In this document: one piece after another, positions 24,757 through 32,416 of the stretch | Layout: every line of letters starts with the position of its first letter | Position numbering within the stretch: position 1 is the stretch's first letter | Notes under the pieces: model-generated | The model's input: only the letters and a program-made list of their open reading frames with translations | Database searches by the model: none | What the model was told of the DNA's origin: nothing | Made by a program: the position numbers and the translations under genes | Assembly (NCBI RefSeq): GCF_004366375.1 | Contig: NZ_SOEF01000033.1 | Location: forward strand, 1-33,021 | Direction of reading: 5' to 3' | Length of the DNA stretch: 33,021 nt | From: Halanaerobium congolense | GTDB lineage: Bacteria > Bacillota > Halanaerobiia > Halanaerobiales > Halanaerobiaceae

Positions 24757-26034
24757 TTACCTCTCCATCTCCATGTTTTCCAATTCATTTATTTTTTTAA
24801 TTAAATCATCTTTTTCTTTTAACAAAATAACATTTTCATCTTCTATTATTATTTTATTCCAGATTGCTGCCGCTTTTCCTTTAATATAATCCCTTTTTTC
24901 TATATTTAAATTAGAAAAAAGAATCTTTTTCTTTTCTGGAAATTCCAGCAAAATTTTTAAATTCGCTAAATTTCCATGACCAAAGGGTAAATCACTTAAG
25001 ATAACTAAGTCCGCTTTTTTAATTAATTTTCTATTTTTATTAATTTCTTTTTCAGTTATCTCTATAAATGGAGGTGCTTCAACAGTTTCAATTCCAAGTT
25101 CTTTGGCTGCCTGCCAATCAGCATCTCCAATATTTAAAACTCCTATACTTAATGGATACCCTTCATTATCAAGTTTATACAAAAACTTTTGTGCTGTTCC
25201 TCCACCTGCAATGACATGAACTTTAAAATCTTTATTTTTTTGGTTTTTATATTTATCATTTTTTTCAGGTATTAAAGTTACAAATGGTTTGCCTGAAATA
25301 GGGTTTATTTTAATTAAAACTTCTGCCTTGTATACCTTTTTGATATTTTTTTCAGTCAAAACATTTTCGGCATTTCCAGCTGCAAATATTTTTCCATTTT
25401 TAAGCAGCAGTAATTCTTCACAATATTGAGCAGTCAAATTTAAGTCATGTGAAACTGTAATAATAGTCAAGTTGAATTTTTGATTTAAATGTTTTAATAA
25501 ACCATAAATTTCCCCTTGATAATTTATATCTAAATTCGACGTTGGCTCATCTAATAATAACACATCTGGATCCTGGGCTAAAGCTCTGGCAATTATAACC
25601 CGCTGTCTTTCTCCTCCAGATAATTCATTAATTAGTTTATTTTTTAGTTTTAAGGTATCAGTAAGCTCCATTATGTTTTTTACTATTTTTTTATCTTCCT
25701 GCTTTAAACCTGACCACCTTTTTTGATATGGGTGCCTCCCCATCATTATAATATCATAAACATTAAAATTAAAATTAACTTCAGTATTTTGAGGAACCAC
25801 AGCCATTTTTTTTGCTAACTCCATAGAATTATAATCATTTAAAACTTTTTTATCCAAATAAACTTTTCCCTGATCAACAGTTAAAGTTTTACTTATATTC
25901 TTTAATAGAGTTGATTTTCCTGAAGCATTTGGTCCAATAATTCCAACAAAAGAACCTTTTTTTATATTTAAATCAATACCTTTTATAATATTAGTTTTAT
26001 TATAACTAAATTTGATATTATCTGTTTTCAACAT
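24757..26034 (-). CDS. FecE/BtuD-type ABC ATPase with an extra C-terminal domain
   Basis: ATPase of a siderophore/heme/cobalamin-type importer. The ABC domain (about 1-250) has Walker A GPNASGKST (34-42), VVPQNTE, the signature LSGGERQRVIIARAL, Walker B LLLDEPTSNLD and the switch histidine in TVSHD. About 155 further residues follow a lysine-rich linker. This extension starts HVIAGGGTAQ (273-282) and continues with GVLNIGDADWQAA, ETVEAPPF, ADLVILSDLPFGHGN and KKILFSN, an alternating pattern like a nucleotide-binding Rossmann-type fold. Most FecE proteins have about 255-275 residues, so this is a long form. The start is uncertain: ATG at 26034, or GTG at 26043 overlapping the permease stop. 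Confidence 0.88.
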   Translation of the reverse strand: MLKTDNIKFSYNKTNIIKGIDLNIKKGSFVGIIGPNASGKSTLLKNISKTLTVDQGKVYLDKKVLNDYNSMELAKKMAVVPQNTEVNFNFNVYDIIMMGRHPYQKRWSGLKQEDKKIVKNIMELTDTLKLKNKLINELSGGERQRVIIARALAQDPDVLLLDEPTSNLDINYQGEIYGLLKHLNQKFNLTIITVSHDLNLTAQYCEELLLLKNGKIFAAGNAENVLTEKNIKKVYKAEVLIKINPISGKPFVTLIPEKNDKYKNQKNKDFKVHVIAGGGTAQKFLYKLDNEGYPLSIGVLNIGDADWQAAKELGIETVEAPPFIEITEKEINKNRKLIKKADLVILSDLPFGHGNLANLKILLEFPEKKKILFSNLNIEKRDYIKGKAAAIWNKIIIEDENVILLKEKDDLIKKINELENMEMER

Positions 26035-26039
26035 AATTT

Positions 26040-27053
26040 TCACCAAATATTTTTAGATTTATTACGTAATAAATGAATAAAGTATGGGCCTCCAGCTAAA
26101 GCTGTTATGATCCCTACAGGTAACTCCATAGGTGCCATTATAGTTCTAGCTGCTGTATCAGCAACCAATAAAAAGCCACCTCCAAACAGAGCTGTTAAAG
26201 GTATTAGTTTTCTATGGTCTGGTCCAATAATCATCCTTGTAATATGGGGTACAACTAAGCCAATAAATCCAATACTTCCGCTAACTGAAACAACAGAGGC
26301 AGTAATAAGAGAAGCTGATCCCAGTAAAATAATTTTTGTTCTTTCTACATTCAAACCTAAGTGAGCTGCACTTTCTTCTCCCAGCAGTAAAATATTCAAA
26401 TCTTTTAAATAAAAAACTATAACAGCCAAAGCAGCTAAAAAATATGGTAAGACCATCTGTATATCTGACCAGGAGGAGCCGGCTAAACTACCCATTAGCC
26501 AGTACACTAATTGCTGTAAATTTTCAGTTCTAAGAACCATTAGAAAAGACATAACTGAATTTAAAATAAAACTCATAGCAACACCAGCTAAAAGAAAAGT
26601 CAAAACAGGAAGTTTTTTACCAACTTTAGCCAACTGATAAACAATAAAAACTGTTGAAACAGCTCCTATGAAAGCAAAAACAGGAATTGAACTTAAATTT
26701 AAAACAGAAATCTCAATTCCTAAAAATAAAGCCACCATAACACCAGTACCTGCTCCTGCAGATATACCAATAATATATGGATCCACCATCGGATTTCTGA
26801 TGATTGCTTGAAATACAGATCCTGCCACAGCCAATCCTGCTCCTACAATGAAAGCCAAAATAATTCTTGGCAGTCTAATTTCAGAAATAATAATTGCTGT
26901 TGAAGCAGAAATTTGATTGTTACTCAAAATATATGATACTACATCTATTGGATTTATATAACTTGATCCTATAAAAAGAGCAGTAAATCCGATTAAAATT
27001 AAAACAATTACTGCCACTAGATATACCAATATGTTTTTTTTATACTCGGTCAT
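26040..27053 (-). CDS. FecCD/BtuC-type ABC importer permease
   Basis: The 337-residue polytopic permease has about ten hydrophobic segments and FecCD signatures: EIRLPRIILAFIVGAGLAVAG, FQAIIRNPMVDPYIIGISAGAG, and the C-terminal GFIGLVVPHITRMIIGPDHR with LPVGIITALAGGPYFIHLL. It transports an iron- or cobalt-type chelate inward. Upstream in-frame TTG and ATG codons exist, but the ATG at 27053 has a GAGG element 9 bases before it. No periplasmic binding protein gene is adjacent. It follows the DUF1015 gene by 55 bases without a clear terminator. Confidence 0.93.
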   Translation of the reverse strand: MTEYKKNILVYLVAVIVLILIGFTALFIGSSYINPIDVVSYILSNNQISASTAIIISEIRLPRIILAFIVGAGLAVAGSVFQAIIRNPMVDPYIIGISAGAGTGVMVALFLGIEISVLNLSSIPVFAFIGAVSTVFIVYQLAKVGKKLPVLTFLLAGVAMSFILNSVMSFLMVLRTENLQQLVYWLMGSLAGSSWSDIQMVLPYFLAALAVIVFYLKDLNILLLGEESAAHLGLNVERTKIILLGSASLITASVVSVSGSIGFIGLVVPHITRMIIGPDHRKLIPLTALFGGGFLLVADTAARTIMAPMELPVGIITALAGGPYFIHLLRNKSKNIW

Positions 27054-27108
27054 AAATCTCATCCTCAAAACTTTCTAAATGAATTTTTACTAAATCCAAT
27101 TCATAAAT

Positions 27109-28392
27109 TTATTTTTTAATTGAAAGCTTATTAATAACTAGACCCGTTAATAGTTTTGGATAAAAATCTGTAGATTTTTGCGGCATTTTTTCACCTTGAT
27201 CAGCAATTTTTTTAACTTCTTCAACTGATGTCGGATTCAAAATAAATGCTGCCTGATAGTTATCTGCAGCAAGTTTAGCAAGAGCCTTATCTCGGTATCT
27301 AATATAATCAAGATTAGATTTAGCAGCTAATGCTTTTTTATCAATGCTGAGATATTTTTCTAATAAAATATTGTGCAGAATACTAACATCTAATTTATTA
27401 TATGCATCAGAATATTTTTCTTTAATTTCTGCTAAAGCTTCTTCATTTACAAATTGAAAACCATAATAGTTAGTATCTTCTTTTGCTTTAAAACCAAAAA
27501 CTTTATTGCCTTTATTTTTATCTAAATAATTATACATTTCTTCTTTTATTTTAAATTTATTAATCTCAAAATTTTCAGCAGTTTTTTTCAAAAACAAATC
27601 TAGTTTAAAATCTTTTATTCCATACACCAATCTATGGGTTGGTAAGACCCTTAAGCCAGGATCATCCATATTGATAAAAGTCATTAAACGATGATTAAAA
27701 CTTTCCACACCATCAGCTGCCCAGCCCTTTTTAAGGCACTCTTTTTGATAATTTAAAGCTGTTTGATAACGATGATGACCATCTGCAATATATAAATCCC
27801 TGTTCATCATTTTTTCTTTTATTTCACTAATCAAATCAACATCTTCCAACTTCCAAATTTTATGTAAGTTTTGATCTTCATCTTTAACTTCGATCAATGG
27901 CTCAGCTTTCATTCTTTTGCTTAATAAATTATTAATATCATTTTTGGGATCAGAATATAACATAAAAATATGGCCAAAATTAGCTTCAGTTGCCCTGATT
28001 AGCTTTAATCGATCAGCTTTTGGTCCTTCCATGGTTGTTTCATGTTCTTTAACACCTTCACCAGCTTCTAATTCTCCTAAAGCAACAAAACCTTTTCGAG
28101 TAATTTTTTCTCCAGCTACCTCATATTCTTGAGTATAAATATAAACTCCAGGCTTTTGGTCACGAACTAATATTCCATCCTTAATCCACTCTTCTAAATT
28201 TTCTGCTGCAGTTTGATAACGATTTTCTTCTTTAGGTAAAATTAATCGAACAATGTTATAAGGACTCTCTTTGTAATAATTATCTTGCTGTTGACTATCA
28301 ATTTTATCATAGGGTTGAGTTACTACCTTCTCTAATTCTTTTACCTTTTCTTGATTGTACCTATACGCTCTAAATGGAAATATCTTCGCCAT
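27109..28392 (-). CDS. DUF1015 family protein
   Basis: A 427-residue protein of the DUF1015 family. Typical blocks are FPFRAYRYN and VTQPYDKID at the N-terminus, ESPYNIVRLILP, HETTMEGPKADRLKLIRATEANFGHIF (in two parts of the family core), and DGHHRYQTAL at about 204-213. DGHHRY resembles the GxHR element of the ParB/sulfiredoxin-like nucleotide-binding fold, which includes free-serine kinases; this is an observation, not a proven relation. It is divergent from serA, with facing promoters about 70 bases apart. The start is the ATG 8 bases after GAGGAG, not the GTG nine bases earlier. Confidence 0.88.
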   Translation of the reverse strand: MAKIFPFRAYRYNQEKVKELEKVVTQPYDKIDSQQQDNYYKESPYNIVRLILPKEENRYQTAAENLEEWIKDGILVRDQKPGVYIYTQEYEVAGEKITRKGFVALGELEAGEGVKEHETTMEGPKADRLKLIRATEANFGHIFMLYSDPKNDINNLLSKRMKAEPLIEVKDEDQNLHKIWKLEDVDLISEIKEKMMNRDLYIADGHHRYQTALNYQKECLKKGWAADGVESFNHRLMTFINMDDPGLRVLPTHRLVYGIKDFKLDLFLKKTAENFEINKFKIKEEMYNYLDKNKGNKVFGFKAKEDTNYYGFQFVNEEALAEIKEKYSDAYNKLDVSILHNILLEKYLSIDKKALAAKSNLDYIRYRDKALAKLAADNYQAAFILNPTSVEEVKKIADQGEKMPQKSTDFYPKLLTGLVINKLSIKK

Positions 28393-28413
28393 ATTTATCA
28401 CTCCTCATTATCC

Positions 28414-28442
28414 ATTATATATTTTAATTGTCTCTACGGCAA
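28414..28442 (-). promoter_or_regulatory. Promoter of the DUF1015 gene
   Basis: TTGCCG (28437-28442) and a perfect TATAAT (28414-28419) are 17 bases apart on the minus strand, 22 bases before the ATG. Confidence 0.78.
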
Positions 28443-28470
28443 GTCTGAAATATTTTAGCAACCTCGACAA

Positions 28471-28489
28471 ATTTAAGTTAATCTTAAAT
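28471..28489. promoter_or_regulatory. Dyad between the divergent DUF1015 and serA promoters
   Basis: ATTTAAG-N5-CTTAAAT forms a 7-bp inverted repeat midway between the two outward-facing promoters, a good position for an operator controlling both. It is AT-rich, so chance is not excluded. Confidence 0.35.
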
Positions 28490-28515
28490 ATTTAATCACT
28501 TTAAAGAATTAAACC

Positions 28516-28544
28516 TTGCTTTATCAAGTTCTTTTAGATATAAT
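28516..28544 (+). promoter_or_regulatory. Promoter of serA
   Basis: TTGCTT (28516-28521) and a perfect TATAAT (28539-28544) are 17 bases apart on the plus strand. The expected leader is only about 35 bases, too short for a riboswitch or T-box. Confidence 0.75.
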
Positions 28545-28586
28545 TAATAAAAATTAGCAGCAAGTAGAGCGAAGGAGTGGTAATAA

Positions 28587-30191
28587 GTGTACAAAGTACT
28601 AGTTAGTGACAATATTGCTCAAAAGGGTATTGAGGTTTTAGAAAATGCAGGCATGAAAGTTGACTTTAATCCGAACTTAAACCGCGAAGAATTTTTAGAA
28701 ATTATTGCTGATTATGATGGAATAATAGTTCGAAGTATGACAAAATTAGATAAAGAAGCTTTAACTAAAGCTAAAAAACTTAAGGTTATTGGTAGAGCTG
28801 GAACAGGTTATGATAATATTGATTTAGAAGAGGCAACGAAAAATGGAATTTTTGTTTTTAACACTCCAACTGGAAACACAATTTCTGCAGTTGAACATAC
28901 TCTTGGAATGATGCTTTCTCTTTCCCGTAATATTTCTCAAGCTAATCAGGCACTACACAATGATATTTGGGATAGAAAGAAATATATGGGAGTAGAAATA
29001 AAAGGGAAAACCTTAGGAATAATTGGACTTGGTAGAATTGGAAGTCGAGTTGCCAAAAGAGCTCAAAGTTTCGGCATGAAAGTAATTGCTAATGATCCTT
29101 ATCTATCACCAAAAAAAGCAGAAAAAATCAATGTTCCTCTACTTCCTTTTAAAGAAGTATTAAAAAAATCAGATTATGTTACATTACATACTCCCTTGAC
29201 TGATGAAACTTATCATATTTTAAGTCATAAAGAATTTGCAATTATGAAACCGGGGGCTCGTGTAATTAATTGTGCCAGAGGCCAAAATGTAGATACTAAA
29301 GCCTTAGCAGAAGCTTTGGAAAAAAATAAGATAGCAGGAGCAGCAATTGATGTTCATGAGGAAGAACCTGTAAAAGCAAGTAATAATCCTCTGCTTAAAT
29401 TTGAAGACAGTGTGATAATGACCTGCCACTTGGGCGGAACTACAACAGAAGCTATGGATAATGTTTCAATTACTGCAGCAGAAGAAGTTATTTCAGTGTT
29501 AAAAAATAATTTACCAGAATCACCTTTAAATATTCCTGCAATGGATCCACAAGATTTTAATCAGGCTAAACCATATATTAATTTAATAACAAAATTGGGT
29601 AATTTTGTGGCGAAATGGAAAGGACACGAAAGAATTGAAGCTGTAGAGATAGAGTACGGTGGAGAAGTTAACCAGTATAATCTTAAACCTATGACTTTAA
29701 GTCTGGTTAAATCCATTTTAGAACCAAATTTGGATGATAGAATAAATCTAGTTAATGCTATGCATGTAGCTAAAGAACGAGAAATTTCAATTAAAGAAAG
29801 TCAAATTCAAAATGAAGGCGAATTAAAAAATATAATCAAAATTAATCTAAAAACTGAAATGAACGAATACAGTCTTGCTGGTACCTATTTACCTATCGGT
29901 TTCAGACTAATTGAAATAAATGGTTTAAGAATAGATCTTGATCTATCAGGAGAATTTATTATTGTAAGTTATCAAGACAAGCCGGGAGTAATTGGAAAAA
30001 TTGGTTCAACTCTTGGTGAAGCAAATATTAACATTGCAAATATGCAGGTTGGACGTAAAAAAATTGGTGGAAATGCAATTATGATGATGCAAATTGATTC
30101 AAAACCATCTAAAGATATTATGGAAAAAATTAAAACTCATCTAGATGAATTAGATACAAAAGTCAAAGATTTAAGTTATTTAGAAATTTAG
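28587..30191 (+). CDS. serA: D-3-phosphoglycerate dehydrogenase (long form with ACT domain)
   Basis: Oxidises 3-phosphoglycerate to 3-phosphohydroxypyruvate with NAD, the first step of serine synthesis. The 534-residue protein has the NAD-binding GLGRIGSRVA segment (about 148-157), GRAGTGYDNID, the catalytic RGQNVD arginine, the EEP glutamate and the CHLGGTT histidine. An intervening (allosteric substrate-binding) domain covers about 320-450, and a C-terminal ACT domain (DKPGVIGKIGSTLGEANINIANMQ) is the usual site of serine feedback inhibition. The start is GTG with AAGGAG 9 bases upstream. It is the only convincing plus-strand protein gene, divergent from DUF1015 and convergent with a class V aminotransferase. 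Confidence 0.96.
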   Translation: MYKVLVSDNIAQKGIEVLENAGMKVDFNPNLNREEFLEIIADYDGIIVRSMTKLDKEALTKAKKLKVIGRAGTGYDNIDLEEATKNGIFVFNTPTGNTISAVEHTLGMMLSLSRNISQANQALHNDIWDRKKYMGVEIKGKTLGIIGLGRIGSRVAKRAQSFGMKVIANDPYLSPKKAEKINVPLLPFKEVLKKSDYVTLHTPLTDETYHILSHKEFAIMKPGARVINCARGQNVDTKALAEALEKNKIAGAAIDVHEEEPVKASNNPLLKFEDSVIMTCHLGGTTTEAMDNVSITAAEEVISVLKNNLPESPLNIPAMDPQDFNQAKPYINLITKLGNFVAKWKGHERIEAVEIEYGGEVNQYNLKPMTLSLVKSILEPNLDDRINLVNAMHVAKEREISIKESQIQNEGELKNIIKINLKTEMNEYSLAGTYLPIGFRLIEINGLRIDLDLSGEFIIVSYQDKPGVIGKIGSTLGEANINIANMQVGRKKIGGNAIMMMQIDSKPSKDIMEKIKTHLDELDTKVKDLSYLEI

Positions 30192-30198
30192 ATTATAC

Positions 30199-30232
30199 AA
30201 GATAGCAGCCATTTTAAAATGGCTGCTATCTT
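30199..30232. terminator. Bidirectional hairpin between serA and the aminotransferase gene
   Basis: A perfect 34-base palindrome (17 bases each side, centre TTTTAAAA) starts 7 bases after the serA stop and lies about 40 bases past the stop of the convergent aminotransferase gene. T tracts are short on both sides, but the position fits a shared terminator. Confidence 0.7.
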
Positions 30233-30274
30233 AATAATGAGATAAATTAATTTGAAGTTATAATCATTTAAAGC

Positions 30275-31345
30275 TTATAAAGATAAAATATCTTCTATCA
30301 CAGATAATAAACCTTTAATATCAACCAAAGTTAAATCTCCCATGTGACCAACTCTAAAGGCTTTATTTTTTAAGTCACCATATCCATTTGCAATTCTAAC
30401 ATTATATTGTTCTACAAGTTGACTAATCAACCTGTCAACATTAATTCCCCGATTATTTTCAATACAGGTAACTGTATTTGACCAATAGCCTTCCTCTGCA
30501 TAAATATCAAAATACTCCAAAGCCCAATTTTGAACATACTCAGCCATTTTTTGGTGTCTTTCAAATCTATTTTTAATACCTTCTTCATTAACAATGTAAT
30601 CAAGCTGTTTTTGCAGAGCAAATATTTGAGGTCCCGCAGGAGTAGTTCTGGTTTGAGAACGCTGATGATATTTATAAAGCAGTGGCAAATTAAAATAATA
30701 ACTCTTACTATCAACTGTTTCTGCTCTTTTTAATAATTTTTCACTAACTGAAGCAACAGTTAATCCAGCAGGTAAAGCAAAAGCTTTCTGCACCCCAGCC
30801 AGACACATATCAATTCCCCAATCATCAACCCTAATTTCTGTTCCTGCCATTCCAGAAACTGCATCAACTAAAAATAACACGTCATCAAACTTTTTTACAA
30901 CTTCCCCTATTTTTTTAATTGGATTCATTAATCCGGTTGAAGTTTCATTCAAAACAACAGTAATTGCATCATAAGCTCCTGTTTGTAGTTTTTGCTCAAC
31001 TAATTCAGGTTTTACTGCCTGATCCCATGAAATCTCAATTTTATCACAAGCAATACCATTTTTTTTAGTAATCTGATGCCAGCGATCTGAAAAAGCTCCA
31101 TTAACAAAATTTAAACAGCGTTTTTTTACACCATTTGTAACCGCAGCTTCCATTGCCCCTGTAGAAGAAGAAGAAAATAATAGAACTGGATTATCAGTAA
31201 AAAGAAGCTTCCTTAAATTTTTTTGAATATCATCATAAATAATAGAAAATTCTTTAGTTCTATGATGAATCTGAGCAGTTGATAACTGCTGTAACAATTC
31301 TGTTCTTACTTCTGTTGGGCCCGGAGTAAACAATTTTTCATGCAT
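30275..31345 (-). CDS. Class V aminotransferase (serine-pyruvate/alanine-glyoxylate type; probable phosphoserine aminotransferase)
   Basis: The 356-residue PLP enzyme begins with FTPGPTEV, has SSSTGAMEAAV for phosphate binding, and the cofactor aspartate in LVDAVSG (about D161). The PLP-binding lysine lies in LAGVQKAFALPAG (about K187), and YHQRSQTRTTPAGPQIFALQ shapes the substrate site. Proteins of this type are annotated as serine-pyruvate or alanine-glyoxylate aminotransferases. Next to serA they may act as the phosphoserine aminotransferase, and no separate serC is visible. The start is the ATG after GAGGTG; the GTG nine bases earlier overlaps that ribosome-binding site. Confidence 0.9.
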   Translation of the reverse strand: MHEKLFTPGPTEVRTELLQQLSTAQIHHRTKEFSIIYDDIQKNLRKLLFTDNPVLLFSSSSTGAMEAAVTNGVKKRCLNFVNGAFSDRWHQITKKNGIACDKIEISWDQAVKPELVEQKLQTGAYDAITVVLNETSTGLMNPIKKIGEVVKKFDDVLFLVDAVSGMAGTEIRVDDWGIDMCLAGVQKAFALPAGLTVASVSEKLLKRAETVDSKSYYFNLPLLYKYHQRSQTRTTPAGPQIFALQKQLDYIVNEEGIKNRFERHQKMAEYVQNWALEYFDIYAEEGYWSNTVTCIENNRGINVDRLISQLVEQYNVRIANGYGDLKNKAFRVGHMGDLTLVDIKGLLSVIEDILSL

Positions 31346-31368
31346 ATTTAACACCTCTTAATTATATT

Positions 31369-31384
31369 TTCAGTTATAACTGAA
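31369..31384. promoter_or_regulatory. 16-bp palindrome upstream of the aminotransferase gene
   Basis: TTCAGTTATAACTGAA is a perfect palindrome 24 bases before the start codon, within the likely 5' leader. It is an operator candidate with no known binder. Confidence 0.35.
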
Positions 31385-31405
31385 TTACTCAATTCTAATA
31401 TATAA

Positions 31406-31459
31406 TTACTGCTATAATAATAGTAATTTAATATATAATTACTATTATTATAGCAGTAA
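31406..31459. repeat. 23-bp perfect inverted repeat carrying twin extended -10 elements
   Basis: Two 23-base arms (31406-31428 and 31437-31459) are perfect reverse complements around an 8-base spacer. Each arm contains TGCTATAAT, an extended -10 motif, on opposite strands facing each other (31410-31418 plus; 31447-31455 minus). The minus copy, with a weak TTTAAT 17 bases upstream, could be the aminotransferase promoter. A 15-base direct repeat (31396-31410 and 31429-31443) overlaps the structure. Confidence 0.7.
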
Positions 31460-31514
31460 AAAATTAATTATTAAAGCTAAAAAAAATTATCAGAAAATTA
31501 AAATATATCTATAA

Positions 31515-31538
31515 ATAAAAAAAGCACCGAAAAGGTGC
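31515..31538 (-). terminator. Terminator of the tRNA cluster
   Basis: GCACC (31524-31528) and GGTGC (31534-31538) enclose a 5-base loop and are followed by TTTTTTT on the minus strand, just past the last tRNA gene. Confidence 0.88.
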
Positions 31539-31555
31539 AAAATTAATATTAAAAA

Positions 31556-31630
31556 TGGAGCGGGAAACGAGATTTGAACTCGCGACCCTCACGTTGGCAA
31601 CGTGATGCTCTACCACTGAGCTATTCCCGC
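31556..31630 (-). tRNA. tRNA-Gly (GCC)
   Basis: The minus strand folds into a cloverleaf with acceptor GCGGGAA/TTCCCGC. The anticodon loop TTGCCAA lies in a CACG/CGTG stem, the T arm is GTTCAAATC, and the 3' CCA is encoded. It is the last tRNA of the cluster. Confidence 0.96.
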
Positions 31631-31638
31631 ATATTTAA

Positions 31639-31723
31639 TGGTGGAGGGGAAAGGATTTGAACCTTTGTAGGCATCGCCGGCAGATTTACAGTCTGCTCCC
31701 TTTAACCACTCGGGCACCCCTCC
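31639..31723 (-). tRNA. tRNA-Tyr (GTA)
   Basis: A class II tRNA of 85 bases with a long variable arm, anticodon GTA within CAGACTGTAAATCTG, acceptor GGAGGGG/CCCCTCC and encoded CCA. The 95 bases upstream, before tRNA-Ala, hold only a weak AT-rich hairpin (AGATTTT/AAAATCT). Confidence 0.96.
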
Positions 31724-31818
31724 AAATAAATGTAGGAATTAAGAAATAGGAAATAAGATTTTTTGAAAATCTAATTCTATTACTTAAAATATTTTATTTT
31801 TCTCCAACAAATAAGCTT

Positions 31819-31894
31819 TGGTGGAGATAAGGGGATTCGAACCCCTGGCCTCTACACTGCCAGTGTAGCGCTCTCCCAGCTGAGCTATATCCCC
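31819..31894 (-). tRNA. tRNA-Ala (GGC)
   Basis: The anticodon GGC is in CTACACTGGCAGTGTAG, the T arm is GGTTCGAATCC, and CCA is encoded. The acceptor GGGGATA pairs with TATCTCC, with one G-U pair. Confidence 0.95.
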
Positions 31895-31910
31895 ATGGCT
31901 GGTTAATTAA

Positions 31911-31987
31911 TGGAGCCGATGACCGGAGTTGAACCGGTGACCTCTTCCTTACCATGGAAGCGCTGCTACCAACTGAGCTACATCGGC
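31911..31987 (-). tRNA. tRNA-Thr (GGT)
   Basis: The anticodon stem CTTCC/GGAAG surrounds loop ATGGTAA (anticodon GGT). The acceptor is GCCGATG/CATCGGC and CCA is encoded. Confidence 0.95.
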
Positions 31988-31994
31988 AAAAAAA

Positions 31995-32071
31995 TGGCGG
32001 AGGAGACGGGATTTGAACCCGCGATCTCCGGCTTGACAGGCCGGCGCGTTAAACCGCTACGCTACACCTCC
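31995..32071 (-). tRNA. tRNA-Asp (GTC)
   Basis: The anticodon stem CCGGC/GCCGG has loop CTGTCAA (anticodon GTC), the D stem is GCGT/ACGC, and the discriminator is G with encoded CCA. The acceptor GGAGGTG against CTCCTCC leaves an unusual U6-U67 mismatch. Confidence 0.93.
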
Positions 32072-32144
32072 GTATTTGGATGTAGAAAGTAAGATATCAA
32101 AAAAGGAATCTCTTCCAGTCTACCAATATACTTCATTTTTAAAA

Positions 32145-32220
32145 TGGTGGGCGAAACAGGGCTCGAACCTGTGACCCCCTGCTTGTAAGGCAGGTGCTCT
32201 CCCAACTGAGCTATTCGCCC
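32145..32220 (-). tRNA. tRNA-Val (TAC)
   Basis: The anticodon stem CCTGC/GCAGG has loop CTTACAA. The acceptor is GGGCGAA/TTCGCCC and CCA is encoded. The 73 bases before the next gene, tRNA-Asp, show no feature. Confidence 0.95.
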
Positions 32221-32226
32221 GCAAAA

Positions 32227-32302
32227 TGGTACCCTCAAGGGGATTCGAACCCCTGCCGCCAGGATGAAAACCTGGTGTCCTAGACCCCTAGACGATGAGG
32301 GC
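32227..32302 (-). tRNA. tRNA-Glu (TTC)
   Basis: The anticodon stem CCAGG/CCTGG has loop TTTTCAT. The acceptor is GCCCTCA/TGAGGGT with a G1-U72 pair, and CCA is encoded. Confidence 0.95.
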
Positions 32303-32312
32303 ATAAATTAAA

Positions 32313-32405
32313 TGGCGGAGAGAGAGGGATTCGAACCCTCGCCAGAGTAAATACCCTGCTACAGGTTTAGCAAACCCGCCCCTTCAGCCACTTGGGTACC
32401 TCTCC
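32313..32405 (-). tRNA. tRNA-Ser (GCT)
   Basis: A class II tRNA of 93 bases with a long variable arm. Loop TGCTAAA gives anticodon GCT; the acceptor is GGAGAGG/CTCTCTCC-type and CCA is encoded. Confidence 0.94.
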
Positions 32406-32416
32406 ATGAATACAAA

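Noticed and set aside
27054-27108. Possible cobalamin riboswitch before the FecCD permease
   Set aside because: Only 55 bases separate it from DUF1015, too short, and no B12-box-like sequence is visible.
28545-28586. T-box or serine-responsive leader before serA
   Set aside because: The expected leader is about 35 bases and holds no specifier or terminator structure.
31910-32092. Plus-strand 60-codon frame across tRNA-Thr and tRNA-Asp
   Set aside because: It is read through the antisense of tRNA genes (typical GVEPVTS and TGFEPAISG patterns) and is a well-known artefact.
32062-32304. Minus-strand 80-codon frame across tRNA-Glu, tRNA-Val and the spacer
   Set aside because: The translation contains IAQLGEHLPYKQGVTGSSPV, the usual false protein produced by translating tRNA genes.
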